Source of the DNA: an uncultured Anaerolineae bacterium
GTDB taxonomy: Bacteria; Chloroflexota; Anaerolineae; Anaerolineales; Villigracilaceae
NCBI GenBank assembly: GCA_903875215.1
Contig: CAIQVH010000030.1
Coordinates: 178,442 to 242,441 of the forward strand
Reading direction: 5' to 3'
Length of the DNA stretch: 64,000 bases
Shown here one piece after another: positions 52,044-60,594 of the stretch. Under the pieces are notes generated by a model. The model searched no databases. It saw nothing but the letters and a program-made list of their open reading frames with translations, and had not been told where the DNA came from. The translations under genes were made by a program, and so were the position numbers. Every line of letters begins with the position of its first letter. The stretch's first letter is position 1.

Positions 52044-54773
52044 CTATTCGTGGGTTTCCACTTCTTCCCATCCGGTAATCATGCCGCGCATCGCTTCGAG
52101 CGGAGTGGCGCCGGTGGTGGTCAGGTAGACATGGCCGATGATGAAGGCGCCCAGCAGCCAGGCAACCAGGCTATGGAAAGGTGCCAGGAAGGGCAAACCG
52201 CCAAAGAAATTCGCCACCTGGGGCCATTGTTGCGCGCCCCACATCAGCGTCCCGAGCAAGATCTGGAGCGGAAGGAGCACATTCAGCAGCCCAAAGTAGG
52301 TAATTTGTTGCAGCGGGTTCAGCTTCTTTTCGGGGCGCTTCTCAAACGGGTGAACATCACCCTTGAAAATCCCGCCCAAGTAAAACTTGACCTGTACCAC
52401 CATATCATCCACGATGCCGGCAGGCTTCAGGAAGTTGGGAATGTATTGGTGGATTTCACCCGTCGTAACGTGCCAGAAGAGCGAGAGGAGTGCATTGATC
52501 ACCAGGATGGCCGCCAGCGCGTTGTGGATGGTCACCATGTAGCGGAAGGAGAACGCACCAAACATTTCCGGGCGGTGGATTATCAGGCCGGTGAAGAGCA
52601 GGAAGACGATCGAGAAGGTCTGGAGCCAGTGCCAGAAACGTTCATAACTCTCGTACATGTAGATTTTTTCGAGCTTGACCGCTGGCTGCGGGCGTTTTAG
52701 TGCCGCGAGATAGCGCAGGGTGCCATGCCCGGCGACTCCCAACAGCGCCCCTATAAAGGCCAGCGCGCCCAGCCAATCTACCCAGCTGACACGATCGCGG
52801 CCAAAGACATACACACCATCCTGGGTGGTGACCGGCTGATAGAGCAGGCTGCCATTGGCCGCGCTGACAATTTCTCCCGTCACATTCACATTACTGTCGC
52901 TGACGAATTGGGGAGTCACGCCCGCTGGGGCATAGGCTGCCAGCTGCATCGGCTGGGTGACGCGCGAGGTGCTGCTGTGACAGGTCTGGCAGGCGCTGGT
53001 GGCGTATTCGCCGCGCGCCACGTTGTGATTGATGCTGTAGGGCTGAATCTGCCCTTCGATGTGCGGATTTTTCAGGCCGAGGGCTTCCAGCCGGGTGGCT
53101 ACTGCTGATTGTTTTTCGATCGTATCGGTGCGCAGCTCGGTCTCGTCCAGCTGGCCGTTATGATCGGCATCGAAGGCGGCCAGGATTTCGGGGGCGTACT
53201 GATCCTCGACCAGGTAAGCGGCCTTTAAATCGGTTTCGCGTACCGGGCGCGGGCCGTTGTTGCCGTCATAGACCCAGTAGAAGCTGGTGACGAGATTGTA
53301 CGGAGCGAGCAGTGTTTGACCGTCAATATTGGTGCGCTGCATCAACACAGGCTGAAAGCCGGTAACCAGGCTGGTGGTGGTGCTGCCGCCATTGATGCCG
53401 CGGCACAGGTTGGCAGGGCTGCCATCCAGCTTAACCACGGTCCAGTCATAGGTTTGGATGGCCGGAGCGTACATCTTGGGGATGTGGCAGGATTCGCAGG
53501 CGACCACGGCCATGTGCTGGGCTGAGTAGGGCAGCCAGTTACCATGCGATTGAGCCGCATCGTGGCAGGATTCACAGCGCCGCATGGTGCCCTTGTTTTC
53601 GGGCGAGACGGTGAATTGGGCGCTTTGTCCACGCGCCAGGTTGTGATCGGGCATTTGCAGGTATTCGCCGATTTCCAGTTTACGCGGGTCGTAAAGCAGG
53701 TGAGTGGGGCTGGTTCCGGCGGCTTCCTGGGCGTGGGTCGGGTTGTTGAGCGCGTAGTGGCAATCGGTGCATTTGAGTTCGCGCTCGGCGTGGATGTCCC
53801 AGGAGCGATCAAGCGTGTCTTTGGCGGAGAGATTGACCCCGGAGACCGAGATTTTTTGGGCGGCGATGACCTGGCCGGTGGTGGCGGTTTGTGGGTAGGT
53901 CAGGTCGCAGGCGGAGATGGTCAGCGGGTCTTTGGAGTTGCTGTGGACTTCGCCGTGGCAGGCAGCGCAGTTGTTGTTGGTGGGATCCTGGATAAAGACG
54001 TATTCCGGCTTGAGCTTGCCATCAGCCTCGAAAGCGGCTGGATTCCAGGTGAAGGTTCCGGCGGTTTTTTCGACCAGGCCGGTACCGAGTAGGGTGGCGG
54101 TGTTGGCCAGCCCGAACCGGCCGGACTGAATTTCGATGACGCGGGCGCTGTTGTTGGGTTGGGTGAGGTGGCAGAGGAAACAGTCCATTTCCATTACACC
54201 CGATTTGCTCCAATCCCAGGCTTCGGGTTGGCCGGTGGCCGGGTTGAGGAGGGCAGTTTCCGGGTTGGACGGGTCGCCGCTGAGTTGTGTGAGCGGGGCG
54301 CCTGTTCGGGAGGTGGTGGCCGGCCCGCCGCCGGGAACGCGTTCCCCAAATTTCATCAGCCATTCGGCGGTGCTCAGGTCGAGACGGTCATCGCCGGGCT
54401 GGGAAAGATAGCGGTAGAGCAGGGGATCCCATTTACCGAAAATACCGTTGCTGGCATTAAAGCTGGCGGCTGGCTGGTAATTGCCCAGCCCCAGGTCGGC
54501 ATGGAAGCTGTGCGATTCGATATAAGCGGCATCATGACACTGCCCGCAGGTTTGCATGGTGCTGACGGGTTGGCTGCTTTCCAGCACGTTTTTGCCTTCT
54601 GCATCGAGCAGGGCAAATGTGGGGTGCAGGGGCGAGGCGGTTTGGGCCGGGGTGGCGGCCTGGCTGGCAAAGGCGTGTGAGACACCCAGGGCCAGCAGAG
54701 CGGCGGTCAGCAAGGCCAGGCCAATCCAGAGAGGGTTTTTGCGTCCCGTGAGAGTGAGAAGGATCGTTTTCAT
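52044..54773 (-). CDS. Heptahaem c-type cytochrome fused to cytochrome b561-type membrane domain
   Basis: A 909-residue protein. An N-terminal signal or anchor segment ends near 35. Seven CxxCH sites follow (CGQCH, CFLCH, CAACH, CTDCH, CESCH twice, CQTCH), spread over about 75-610. Near 540 an EF-hand-like loop 'DADHNGQLDETEL' occurs between haem sites. A membrane helix near 670 and a cytochrome b561/Ni-Fe hydrogenase b-type domain (about 690-900) with about four helices and His ligands complete it. It would carry electrons between quinone and the outer cytochromes. ATG 54773 lies 13 bp after the octahaem gene stop. Confidence 0.88.
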   Translation of the reverse strand: MKTILLTLTGRKNPLWIGLALLTAALLALGVSHAFASQAATPAQTASPLHPTFALLDAEGKNVLESSQPVSTMQTCGQCHDAAYIESHSFHADLGLGNYQPAASFNASNGIFGKWDPLLYRYLSQPGDDRLDLSTAEWLMKFGERVPGGGPATTSRTGAPLTQLSGDPSNPETALLNPATGQPEAWDWSKSGVMEMDCFLCHLTQPNNSARVIEIQSGRFGLANTATLLGTGLVEKTAGTFTWNPAAFEADGKLKPEYVFIQDPTNNNCAACHGEVHSNSKDPLTISACDLTYPQTATTGQVIAAQKISVSGVNLSAKDTLDRSWDIHAERELKCTDCHYALNNPTHAQEAAGTSPTHLLYDPRKLEIGEYLQMPDHNLARGQSAQFTVSPENKGTMRRCESCHDAAQSHGNWLPYSAQHMAVVACESCHIPKMYAPAIQTYDWTVVKLDGSPANLCRGINGGSTTTSLVTGFQPVLMQRTNIDGQTLLAPYNLVTSFYWVYDGNNGPRPVRETDLKAAYLVEDQYAPEILAAFDADHNGQLDETELRTDTIEKQSAVATRLEALGLKNPHIEGQIQPYSINHNVARGEYATSACQTCHSSTSRVTQPMQLAAYAPAGVTPQFVSDSNVNVTGEIVSAANGSLLYQPVTTQDGVYVFGRDRVSWVDWLGALAFIGALLGVAGHGTLRYLAALKRPQPAVKLEKIYMYESYERFWHWLQTFSIVFLLFTGLIIHRPEMFGAFSFRYMVTIHNALAAILVINALLSLFWHVTTGEIHQYIPNFLKPAGIVDDMVVQVKFYLGGIFKGDVHPFEKRPEKKLNPLQQITYFGLLNVLLPLQILLGTLMWGAQQWPQVANFFGGLPFLAPFHSLVAWLLGAFIIGHVYLTTTGATPLEAMRGMITGWEEVETHE

Positions 54774-54786
54774 GGTTTTTATCCGC

Positions 54787-56253
54787 TTATTTCTTGTCGA
54801 AACGTCCGCCCCATTGGATGGGGTCGCCGGGGTAGCCGAGAGCTTTCCAGTCCATGCGGCCGTTTTCGCCGTGGCAGGCATCACACTGGAGGGCATTTTC
54901 TTTGGGCTGAACCATGTGCGTGGTTGGCCAGTACATGTAGGTTTCGGTGAAGCCGTAACTTCCACTGTACTTCAGGCCCATGCGTTCCTCGGCCAGTTTG
55001 AAGGCATTGTTCCAGTCGAAGTTGGTCCAGTATCCCTCCGGCCCGGCAGTGATGGGGGCGAGCAGGTAGTTGAAGCCGGTGTCGTAGGGTTGTTTGGCAA
55101 CATGGAGCTTGAAGGGGAAGATCTTGGCGTTGGCATCGTTGATGTCGCCGGCCGGTTGGTCGATGTAGGTTGGCTGGGTTGGGTCAATCGGGTCGCCGAG
55201 CAGGTAACGGTACGAAAGATTGCCGTTGAACCACTTGTAGGTGGGCTGGACATTCTTTTCGTAAACGAAGGAGCCTTTGATTTTCAGGTAGGTGTAGTGG
55301 TCGTCACCGATGTCCTGGCCGGAAGTTGACCAGTCCCAGTTGACTTTGGTGGGGTCTTCGAGCGCCATGGCTGGGATATGGCAGGTCTGGCAGGCTACCG
55401 ATTTGACGTGCAGGCTGATGCGCTGGTCGCTGTGCAGGTCTTCGGAGTGACATTGAGTACAGGAGACTTGCTCTGCTGGGTTGACGGTGATGTTGTCGGC
55501 GACGATCCGGCCTTTGACCTGATGGTCGGTGGTGACGTGGCAATCGGTGCACAGGAAGTTGTTGCGCCCCATATGTACGTCAAGGTTTTCGCTGGGGTAG
55601 ATGAGGCTCTCGTCCAGGTCGCCGTGTTTGACGCCGTTGCCGCCGCCGCCATCGAAGTGGCATTTTCCGCAGGTGGCGCGGGTTGGGGCGGCGACGGTTT
55701 GCGCCGCGGCAACCAGATTAAGGCCGTCGGCCGGGTTGCCGTATTTGCCTTTGGAATAGCCGGATTGGGCATGGCACATCAGGCAGTCAACGTTCTTGGG
55801 GTCTTTCAGGTTTTCGGCCTGGCCGCCTTCCTGCCAGTTGTAGCCGACATGACAGGCCGTACAACTTTTTTGGTTGCCTTGAGCGCTGATGCAGAAGTTG
55901 TTGATCTGGTTTAATTTGCCGATGGTGGCAGTTTCCCCATTGCGCCACGGGATTTCAAATGGCTGGCTTTCCCAGGTCCAGTGAGAGGTCATCATCAGGT
56001 CGCTGGCTGCCTGGGGGTGGCATTCTAGGCAGGCGGTGGTGATGTCCTGTCCGGTGACGGTCAGCGGATCGGTCACATTTTTGAATTTTCCGGCGACGAT
56101 GTCTTTGTGGTCGACATGAACCGGATGTTGGGGAATGCCAGCCCACGGGTCGTTGCTGGCGGGGGCAGCTTTGGGCCACAGGACGATCACGGGCACGATC
56201 ATCACGGCCAGGATGCCGATCAGGCCCAGGATCCAATACGGTTTGACTTTCAT
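54787..56253 (-). CDS. Octahaem cytochrome of the tetrathionate reductase (OTR) family
   Basis: A 488-residue membrane-anchored protein with one N-terminal helix (about 7-27) and eight CxxCH motifs (CLECH, CTACH, CLMCH, CGKCH, CTDCH, CTQCH, CQTCH, CDACH). The spacing and the C-terminal region with a late haem match the octahaem tetrathionate reductase family, which in Shewanella reduces tetrathionate, nitrite or hydroxylamine in vitro. GAGGAGA before ATG 56253 fixes the start; the in-frame 56298 start has none. It is the first catalytic gene of the operon after the ArsR regulator. Confidence 0.88.
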   Translation of the reverse strand: MKVKPYWILGLIGILAVMIVPVIVLWPKAAPASNDPWAGIPQHPVHVDHKDIVAGKFKNVTDPLTVTGQDITTACLECHPQAASDLMMTSHWTWESQPFEIPWRNGETATIGKLNQINNFCISAQGNQKSCTACHVGYNWQEGGQAENLKDPKNVDCLMCHAQSGYSKGKYGNPADGLNLVAAAQTVAAPTRATCGKCHFDGGGGNGVKHGDLDESLIYPSENLDVHMGRNNFLCTDCHVTTDHQVKGRIVADNITVNPAEQVSCTQCHSEDLHSDQRISLHVKSVACQTCHIPAMALEDPTKVNWDWSTSGQDIGDDHYTYLKIKGSFVYEKNVQPTYKWFNGNLSYRYLLGDPIDPTQPTYIDQPAGDINDANAKIFPFKLHVAKQPYDTGFNYLLAPITAGPEGYWTNFDWNNAFKLAEERMGLKYSGSYGFTETYMYWPTTHMVQPKENALQCDACHGENGRMDWKALGYPGDPIQWGGRFDKK

Positions 56254-56327
56254 CTTTGCATTCTCCTCGAGGGGGGACGAGTCGGGGCGGGGGTCCATGC
56301 GGGCCGGCCGTCAGGTTCAGGTGAAGA

Positions 56328-56672
56328 TTAGGCGTCGATTTCTTCCATCAGGTTGGCGCGGTAGGTGATCCTATCCCGCAACACGCTCCGCAGCAGGTCG
56401 AGCGCCTGGATCAGCCGGCGGTCGCTCAATTCGTACTGGATGACGACTCCCTGCCGGTTGGCGCGCACCAGCCCGCGTTCACGCAAGATTTTCAGGTGGC
56501 GCGAGGTGGTGGGTTGGGTCAGGTTGAGGGCCTGGGTCAGTTCGGTGACGTTGCGGGGGGTTTCATCCAGCGCATAGAGCAACAGGATGCGGGTCGGATC
56601 TGCCAGTGCATAGCATAAATCCGCTTCAAGTTGGGAGACTTCCTGGGCCAGGGTGGGAGGGATGGTGTCCAT
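56328..56672 (-). CDS. ArsR-family transcriptional regulator
   Basis: A 114-residue winged-helix regulator with the recognition helix in 'QPTTSRHLKILRERGLV' (about 52-68). It has a single Cys near residue 19 in 'DLCYALAD', whereas characterised persulfide-sensing SqrR/BigR proteins use two, so a sulfur-sensing role is only suggested by context. ATG 56672 is the start; the longer frame reaches into the promoter. It lies 74 bp before the octahaem gene and is probably in the same transcript. Confidence 0.87.
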   Translation of the reverse strand: MDTIPPTLAQEVSQLEADLCYALADPTRILLLYALDETPRNVTELTQALNLTQPTTSRHLKILRERGLVRANRQGVVIQYELSDRRLIQALDLLRSVLRDRITYRANLMEEIDA

Positions 56673-56676
56673 TTTG

Positions 56677-56714
56677 TATATGTGTATAAACGCATATATT
56701 GATATGATACGTAT
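56677..56714. promoter_or_regulatory. Operator candidates upstream of the ArsR gene
   Basis: TATATG (56677-56682) and CATATA (56693-56698) form an inverted repeat with a 10-bp spacer, and a palindrome ATACGTAT lies at 56707-56714. The AT-rich half-sites just upstream of the ArsR start are where an autoregulatory ArsR protein would bind. Confidence 0.4.
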
Positions 56715-56809
56715 AATAATACTATATTTCACAAACTTTTAGTGTTGTGTGTCATTTGTAAGTGTGCGAAATGTCATATATTTTATTCGGGCAACCCTCA
56801 CCTGATTTG

Positions 56810-56818
56810 TGGTACACT
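56810..56818 (+). promoter_or_regulatory. Extended -10 promoter of the XRE-cupin gene
   Basis: TGgTACACT at 56810-56818. The predicted start near 56825 leaves a leader of about 26 nt with GAAGGAG at 56833-56839. Confidence 0.6.
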
Positions 56819-56850
56819 CGCTTTTGAAGTTCGAAGGAGTGAATCATTTT

Positions 56851-57465
56851 ATGCCTGCCTTGTCCAGAGAAGCCCTTTCCGTTGATGTGGGGAACCGTTT
56901 GCGGCAGTTGCGCGAGGCCCGGAAAATTTCCATGCGTACGCTGGCCCAACTTAGCGGTCTGTCTGCCAATGCCCTGAGTATGATCGAGCGGGGGCGGACT
57001 TCTCCCTCGGTTTCGACGTTATATCGCCTGGCGGATGCGCTGGGGGTGCCGGTGACGGATTTTTTCAGCCCGGAGACGGCGCGCACGAATGTGGTCTTTC
57101 TCAAGGCGGATGTGCGCACGCGCTTGCCTTTTCAGCGGGGCTTGTGGGAAGGGCTGGGTGGGGAGCAGTTTTCTGGGCGGATGATGCCCTTTATGCTGAC
57201 GCTGGAGGCCGATGCAAACAGCGGGCCAAGCAGTGTGGTACATACCGGGCATGAGTTCGTGTTTTGCTTGCATGGGCAGTTGGAATATCAGGTTGAGAAT
57301 CAGGTTTTTCTGCTGGATGCGGGTGACAGCCTGTTATTTGCCGCCCAGCTCAAGCACCGCTGGCGCAACCCTGGCATGGTCATGGCAAAGGCGATGGTCA
57401 TTATTTCAGATTATTCGGACGGGGACCAACCCGGGCCATTGCATGTTGAAAAGCTGGAAAAGTAG
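56851..57465 (+). CDS. XRE-family regulator with cupin sensor domain
   Basis: A 204-residue protein. The N-terminal HTH (about 12-70; 'SMRTLAQLSGLSANALSMIERGRTSPS') is followed by a C-terminal cupin (about 105-190) with 'HTGHEFVFCLHGQLEYQV' containing metal-ligand-like His and Glu. Such proteins bind a small molecule and act as repressors. It lies alone between two leftward cytochrome operons, divergent from the ArsR gene, so it may regulate one of them. A terminator follows. Confidence 0.88.
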   Translation: MPALSREALSVDVGNRLRQLREARKISMRTLAQLSGLSANALSMIERGRTSPSVSTLYRLADALGVPVTDFFSPETARTNVVFLKADVRTRLPFQRGLWEGLGGEQFSGRMMPFMLTLEADANSGPSSVVHTGHEFVFCLHGQLEYQVENQVFLLDAGDSLLFAAQLKHRWRNPGMVMAKAMVIISDYSDGDQPGPLHVEKLEK

Positions 57466-57482
57466 ACGTGGCTGAAAAAATA

Positions 57483-57514
57483 AAAGCGGGAGCCTGGGGA
57501 GGCTCCCGCTTTTT
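57483..57514. terminator. Bidirectional terminator between XRE and nonahaem genes
   Basis: AAAGCGGGAGCC (57483-57494) pairs with GGCTCCCGCTTT, with a 6-nt loop and T5 on the plus strand and A-run on the other side. Confidence 0.88.
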
Positions 57515-57530
57515 GTTGCCAGGCTGGCGT

Positions 57531-59219
57531 TTACTGTTCGGGCGCGCCGGCATCAATCCATTGTTTGACCAATTCAAGTTCGTCGGTTGACAAGTTGGAG
57601 AAGTGTTTGGCGCTCTGGACGGCAATCAGCTTGCTGTTGGCGCTGTCGTTTGGAACGATGACTGGGCCAGATTGGCCGCCTTTCAGGGCGTCGGCGTAGC
57701 TGGAGAGGATCAATCCAGCCGGTGCGCCGTCTCCGTTGTGGCAGACAGTGCATTTTGTGGCGAATAGGGGGCCGATGTTCGCAAAGGTGGGGGTGCCTTC
57801 CACTGGCAGGCTGGGAGGAGTTGGCTCGGGGGTGGGCAACTGGGCCTGCAGGATTTCGCGCAGTTTGGGGGCATTGAACCCTGCGTATTGAAAAACATTC
57901 CCATGGCAGGCGCTGTTTGAGCAGAAGGAAGTATTGCTGGTACTGCCTGCGTCCTGGACGGTGTGGCAGTTGACGCAGGTGGCGTTGTAAGATTTGTTGT
58001 GCAGGCTGATCCAATTTGCGTTGCGATGCGAATCAGGTTCGGGTCCGCGGCTGATTTCAAGCCGGGTGACGAAATCCTGGGATTGCGCGACGGTCGGGAT
58101 CGAGTGGCAAAGATTGCATTCCAGGCGGATGCCTTGCTGGTTGGCGTTCAGATGCTTGCCGTCGTGGCAGCGGAAACAGCCGGCAGTTTGCATGTGTCCC
58201 AGATTGTTGGGGTGCGTCTCCCAGTTGATTTTTTGATCCAGAAATACGGTTTCAGTGTAGATCGTCTGGATCTGGGTGATGGCGGTTTTGACCGTTTCGG
58301 TGTGGCTGCCATAATAATCAGCATAATAGGTTTGGTAGTAATTTTCCAAACCGCTAATGGCTTTCAGGCCTTCTGCCTGTGTCTGGTAGGTGTTGCTCAG
58401 GACTTCAATCCCTTTTTGATGGATGTCGGGGATGGTCGGGTCGATGGCTTTGCGGGCCATGTAGTCATCCATGGAGGCGGCAGGGGTTTTGAAGTTGTGC
58501 GAGACGCGGTTGTGGCAACTGGTGCAGTCCATGGTGCGCAGTTTGCTGGCGTCCATGCTGGCCGGGTCGAAGCCGGATTCGATGTCGGTGTATTCGGTGG
58601 TGGTGCCATCCTCGTTGTAAACGCGGACGTAAGGGATGCTCTGTCCGAGCGGGTCGGCTTCAAAGTATTCGACTTTGTTGCTGATGTGCCAGTGAATACC
58701 CAGTCCCTGGCCTTCGACCTTGGTTCCTCCTCCTGTTTTCAAAATCAGGTAGGTGTCGTAGCGGGTGTTTTGAGTGTCATTTTGGAAGTGGGTGATGGTT
58801 CTGAATTTATCGCCCAGAAAGGCTTCCGGCTTGTGGCATTTTTCGCAGGTGTCCAGCGCCGGACGCAGGGCTTCGGCATAAATTGGGTAGGTATACAGGT
58901 GAAAGACCGTGTCGCGGATTTCTCTCAGCGCCTGCGATTTTCGCATTAGTTGATCGGTCAGAGCGGCGCGCCCGATGTGGCATTCTTCACAGGTGACATT
59001 GGCATGCGGCGACTTAAGATAAGATACGCTCTGTGGCGGCATGGTGTGGCAGGTGGTGCCGCAAAATTTTGGTGAGTTGGTATATTCCCAGCCAAAATTC
59101 CCCACTCCCAGGGCGATTACGGCGAGGAGGCCCAGTACCAGAAAGGGCAGGATTAATTGTTTGCGCGGGGCATCAGGCCCCGGGAAAAAGAAGCGCTTAA
59201 TACGTGCTTTGAAGCTCAT
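57531..59219 (-). CDS. NapC/NirT-anchored nonahaem cytochrome c
   Basis: A 562-residue protein. One N-terminal helix (about 22-42) anchors a NapC/NirT-like region. Nine c-haem sites are visible: an unusual CX3CH (CGTTCH, about 53), seven normal CxxCH (CEECH, CEKCH, CTSCH, CFRCH, CNLCH, CVNCH, CTVCH), and an unusual CX4CH (CSNSACH, about 430). The last 95 residues, after a Pro-rich linker, are a class I cytochrome domain like planctomycete PSCyt1. It probably takes electrons from menaquinol and passes them outward. AAAGGAGG lies before the ATG. Confidence 0.87.
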   Translation of the reverse strand: MSFKARIKRFFFPGPDAPRKQLILPFLVLGLLAVIALGVGNFGWEYTNSPKFCGTTCHTMPPQSVSYLKSPHANVTCEECHIGRAALTDQLMRKSQALREIRDTVFHLYTYPIYAEALRPALDTCEKCHKPEAFLGDKFRTITHFQNDTQNTRYDTYLILKTGGGTKVEGQGLGIHWHISNKVEYFEADPLGQSIPYVRVYNEDGTTTEYTDIESGFDPASMDASKLRTMDCTSCHNRVSHNFKTPAASMDDYMARKAIDPTIPDIHQKGIEVLSNTYQTQAEGLKAISGLENYYQTYYADYYGSHTETVKTAITQIQTIYTETVFLDQKINWETHPNNLGHMQTAGCFRCHDGKHLNANQQGIRLECNLCHSIPTVAQSQDFVTRLEISRGPEPDSHRNANWISLHNKSYNATCVNCHTVQDAGSTSNTSFCSNSACHGNVFQYAGFNAPKLREILQAQLPTPEPTPPSLPVEGTPTFANIGPLFATKCTVCHNGDGAPAGLILSSYADALKGGQSGPVIVPNDSANSKLIAVQSAKHFSNLSTDELELVKQWIDAGAPEQ

Positions 59220-59321
59220 ATCCTTCCTCCTTTGGAAAGTGGCACAATTCTACTCATTGGCTGATGTTCTGATTAGTGTCATTTATCATAATTCTGATGT
59301 GCATAGGCGATTTTAAGATTG

Positions 59322-59356
59322 AAAAAAGCGGGCGCCGCAAGGCGCCCGCTTTTTTT
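59322..59356. terminator. Terminator between hexahaem and nonahaem genes
   Basis: GCGGGCGCC (59328-59336) pairs perfectly with GGCGCCCGC (59341-59349) around GCAA, flanked by A6 and T7. It ends the hexahaem transcript and separates the two leftward cytochrome genes, which therefore are not simply co-transcribed. Confidence 0.92.
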
Positions 59357-59388
59357 ACTGTAATACTGGGTTGACTTTTTGGGTCAGA

Positions 59389-60462
59389 TTACTTCAGGGC
59401 TTCGAGAGAAGCAGCGATCAGGGCTTTCACATAGTTCGGGTTGTGAGCGCCCATGCTGGCATCTTCTTCGAGCGCGCCGTAGACGAACAGGGCAGCGGCG
59501 GGTTTCGCGTCGAGGATGACAGGGTTACCAGCGGCGTCTTTGGTGACGACAGCGAAGGTGCCATCTGCATTGGCGGCCAGCAGGCCCTTGGCGACCAGGG
59601 CATCACGCAGACCCTGGAATTGTTCTTCGAAGTTGTAGCCGTTGATGTTGAGGTCTTTGGCATCGGCATGGCATTTCACGCAGGTGGCAACCTGGGGCGC
59701 AAACAGGTGGTTCTTGCCTTCGCCGAGGTGGCAGCCTACGCAGGTGTTTTCGACCATGCTGTAGTGCGCGCCGGGTTTGCCTTCAACGCCGAGGATGGTG
59801 TTCACATCGAGCACGCCCAGCATGATGTCGCTCTGGTCGCTGAGGTGGGTGTTGAAGCGGACGGAGGCGGCATACTTTTCAGGAATAACGGTGCCGGCGG
59901 CATCTTTGGCGACGAAGTTGGCCAGGTAGCGGCGGGCCTGGTGGCAGTTGGCGCACAGGTTGCCTTCACCACCGTCGAAGGTGGCCTGGCTGACGACCAT
60001 GGCGACCGGCGAAGTGCTGGTGAGAGCCCAGTCGGCGCCGGTGTAGGTCTTGTGGACCTGATGGCAGACGCGGCAGTCCTGGCGGGCAGGTTCGGCAGCG
60101 CCGGCTTCGAGCTGGCTGAAGTTCTTGCCAGCCGCCATGCCTTCGCTGAAGCTGTTACCGGAATGGCAGAAAGCGCAGCTCTTGTTGCCATATTCTTCGG
60201 CCATGGCAGCACCGTTACCGTGCTTTTCCAGTTCCCAGGCAGCCTGTTTGCTGGCGATCAGGTGAGTGTCATTGTGGCATTCGGTGCAGCTCAGGTCAGC
60301 GGCGGTCGCAGACTTGCCATCGGCGCCGGCAGGGCCAGCAGGGCCGGCGGGGCCAGCAGGACCGGCAGGGCCTTCCGGTCCGGGCTGTCCGGCGCAGGCG
60401 GACAAAAGGGCGGCAGCCAGAAGCAGCGTGCCAAGTAAAACAAACATTTTCTTTGTGGACAT
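59389..60462 (-). CDS. Hexahaem c-type lipoprotein with collagen-like stalk
   Basis: A 357-residue protein. The lipobox 'LLSACAG' gives a lipidated Cys at residue 23. Then comes a short collagen-like linker of six or seven G-P-A/E type triplets (about 25-46), and six CxxCH motifs (CTECH, CAFCH, CRVCH, CANCH, CVGCH, CVKCH) over about 59-265. A C-terminal domain of about 90 residues lacks haem sites. Inference: a surface lipoprotein that holds haems away from the membrane. AAAGGAG before the ATG is strong. It lies upstream of an inverted-repeat operator candidate. Confidence 0.87.
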   Translation of the reverse strand: MSTKKMFVLLGTLLLAAALLSACAGQPGPEGPAGPAGPAGPAGPAGADGKSATAADLSCTECHNDTHLIASKQAAWELEKHGNGAAMAEEYGNKSCAFCHSGNSFSEGMAAGKNFSQLEAGAAEPARQDCRVCHQVHKTYTGADWALTSTSPVAMVVSQATFDGGEGNLCANCHQARRYLANFVAKDAAGTVIPEKYAASVRFNTHLSDQSDIMLGVLDVNTILGVEGKPGAHYSMVENTCVGCHLGEGKNHLFAPQVATCVKCHADAKDLNINGYNFEEQFQGLRDALVAKGLLAANADGTFAVVTKDAAGNPVILDAKPAAALFVYGALEEDASMGAHNPNYVKALIAASLEALK

Positions 60463-60594
60463 TGTTACATTCTCCTTTTTGGGTTTTCTTACAACCGAAG
60501 TGTAAGGCGTTTGTGATTGCTCTTCTTATTTTCTTTCTACACTGGGCGGGTTATTTTGAAATACCTCCCATATGTAGAATAAGATAAAGCCGTC

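Noticed and set aside
59371..60438. 355-codon plus-strand frame opposite the hexahaem gene
   Set aside because: Shadow frame. The minus-strand frame has a lipobox, haem motifs and a strong ribosome site.
57531..60462. Nonahaem and hexahaem genes as one operon
   Set aside because: A strong terminator (59322-59356) lies between them, so they are listed as separate transcripts.
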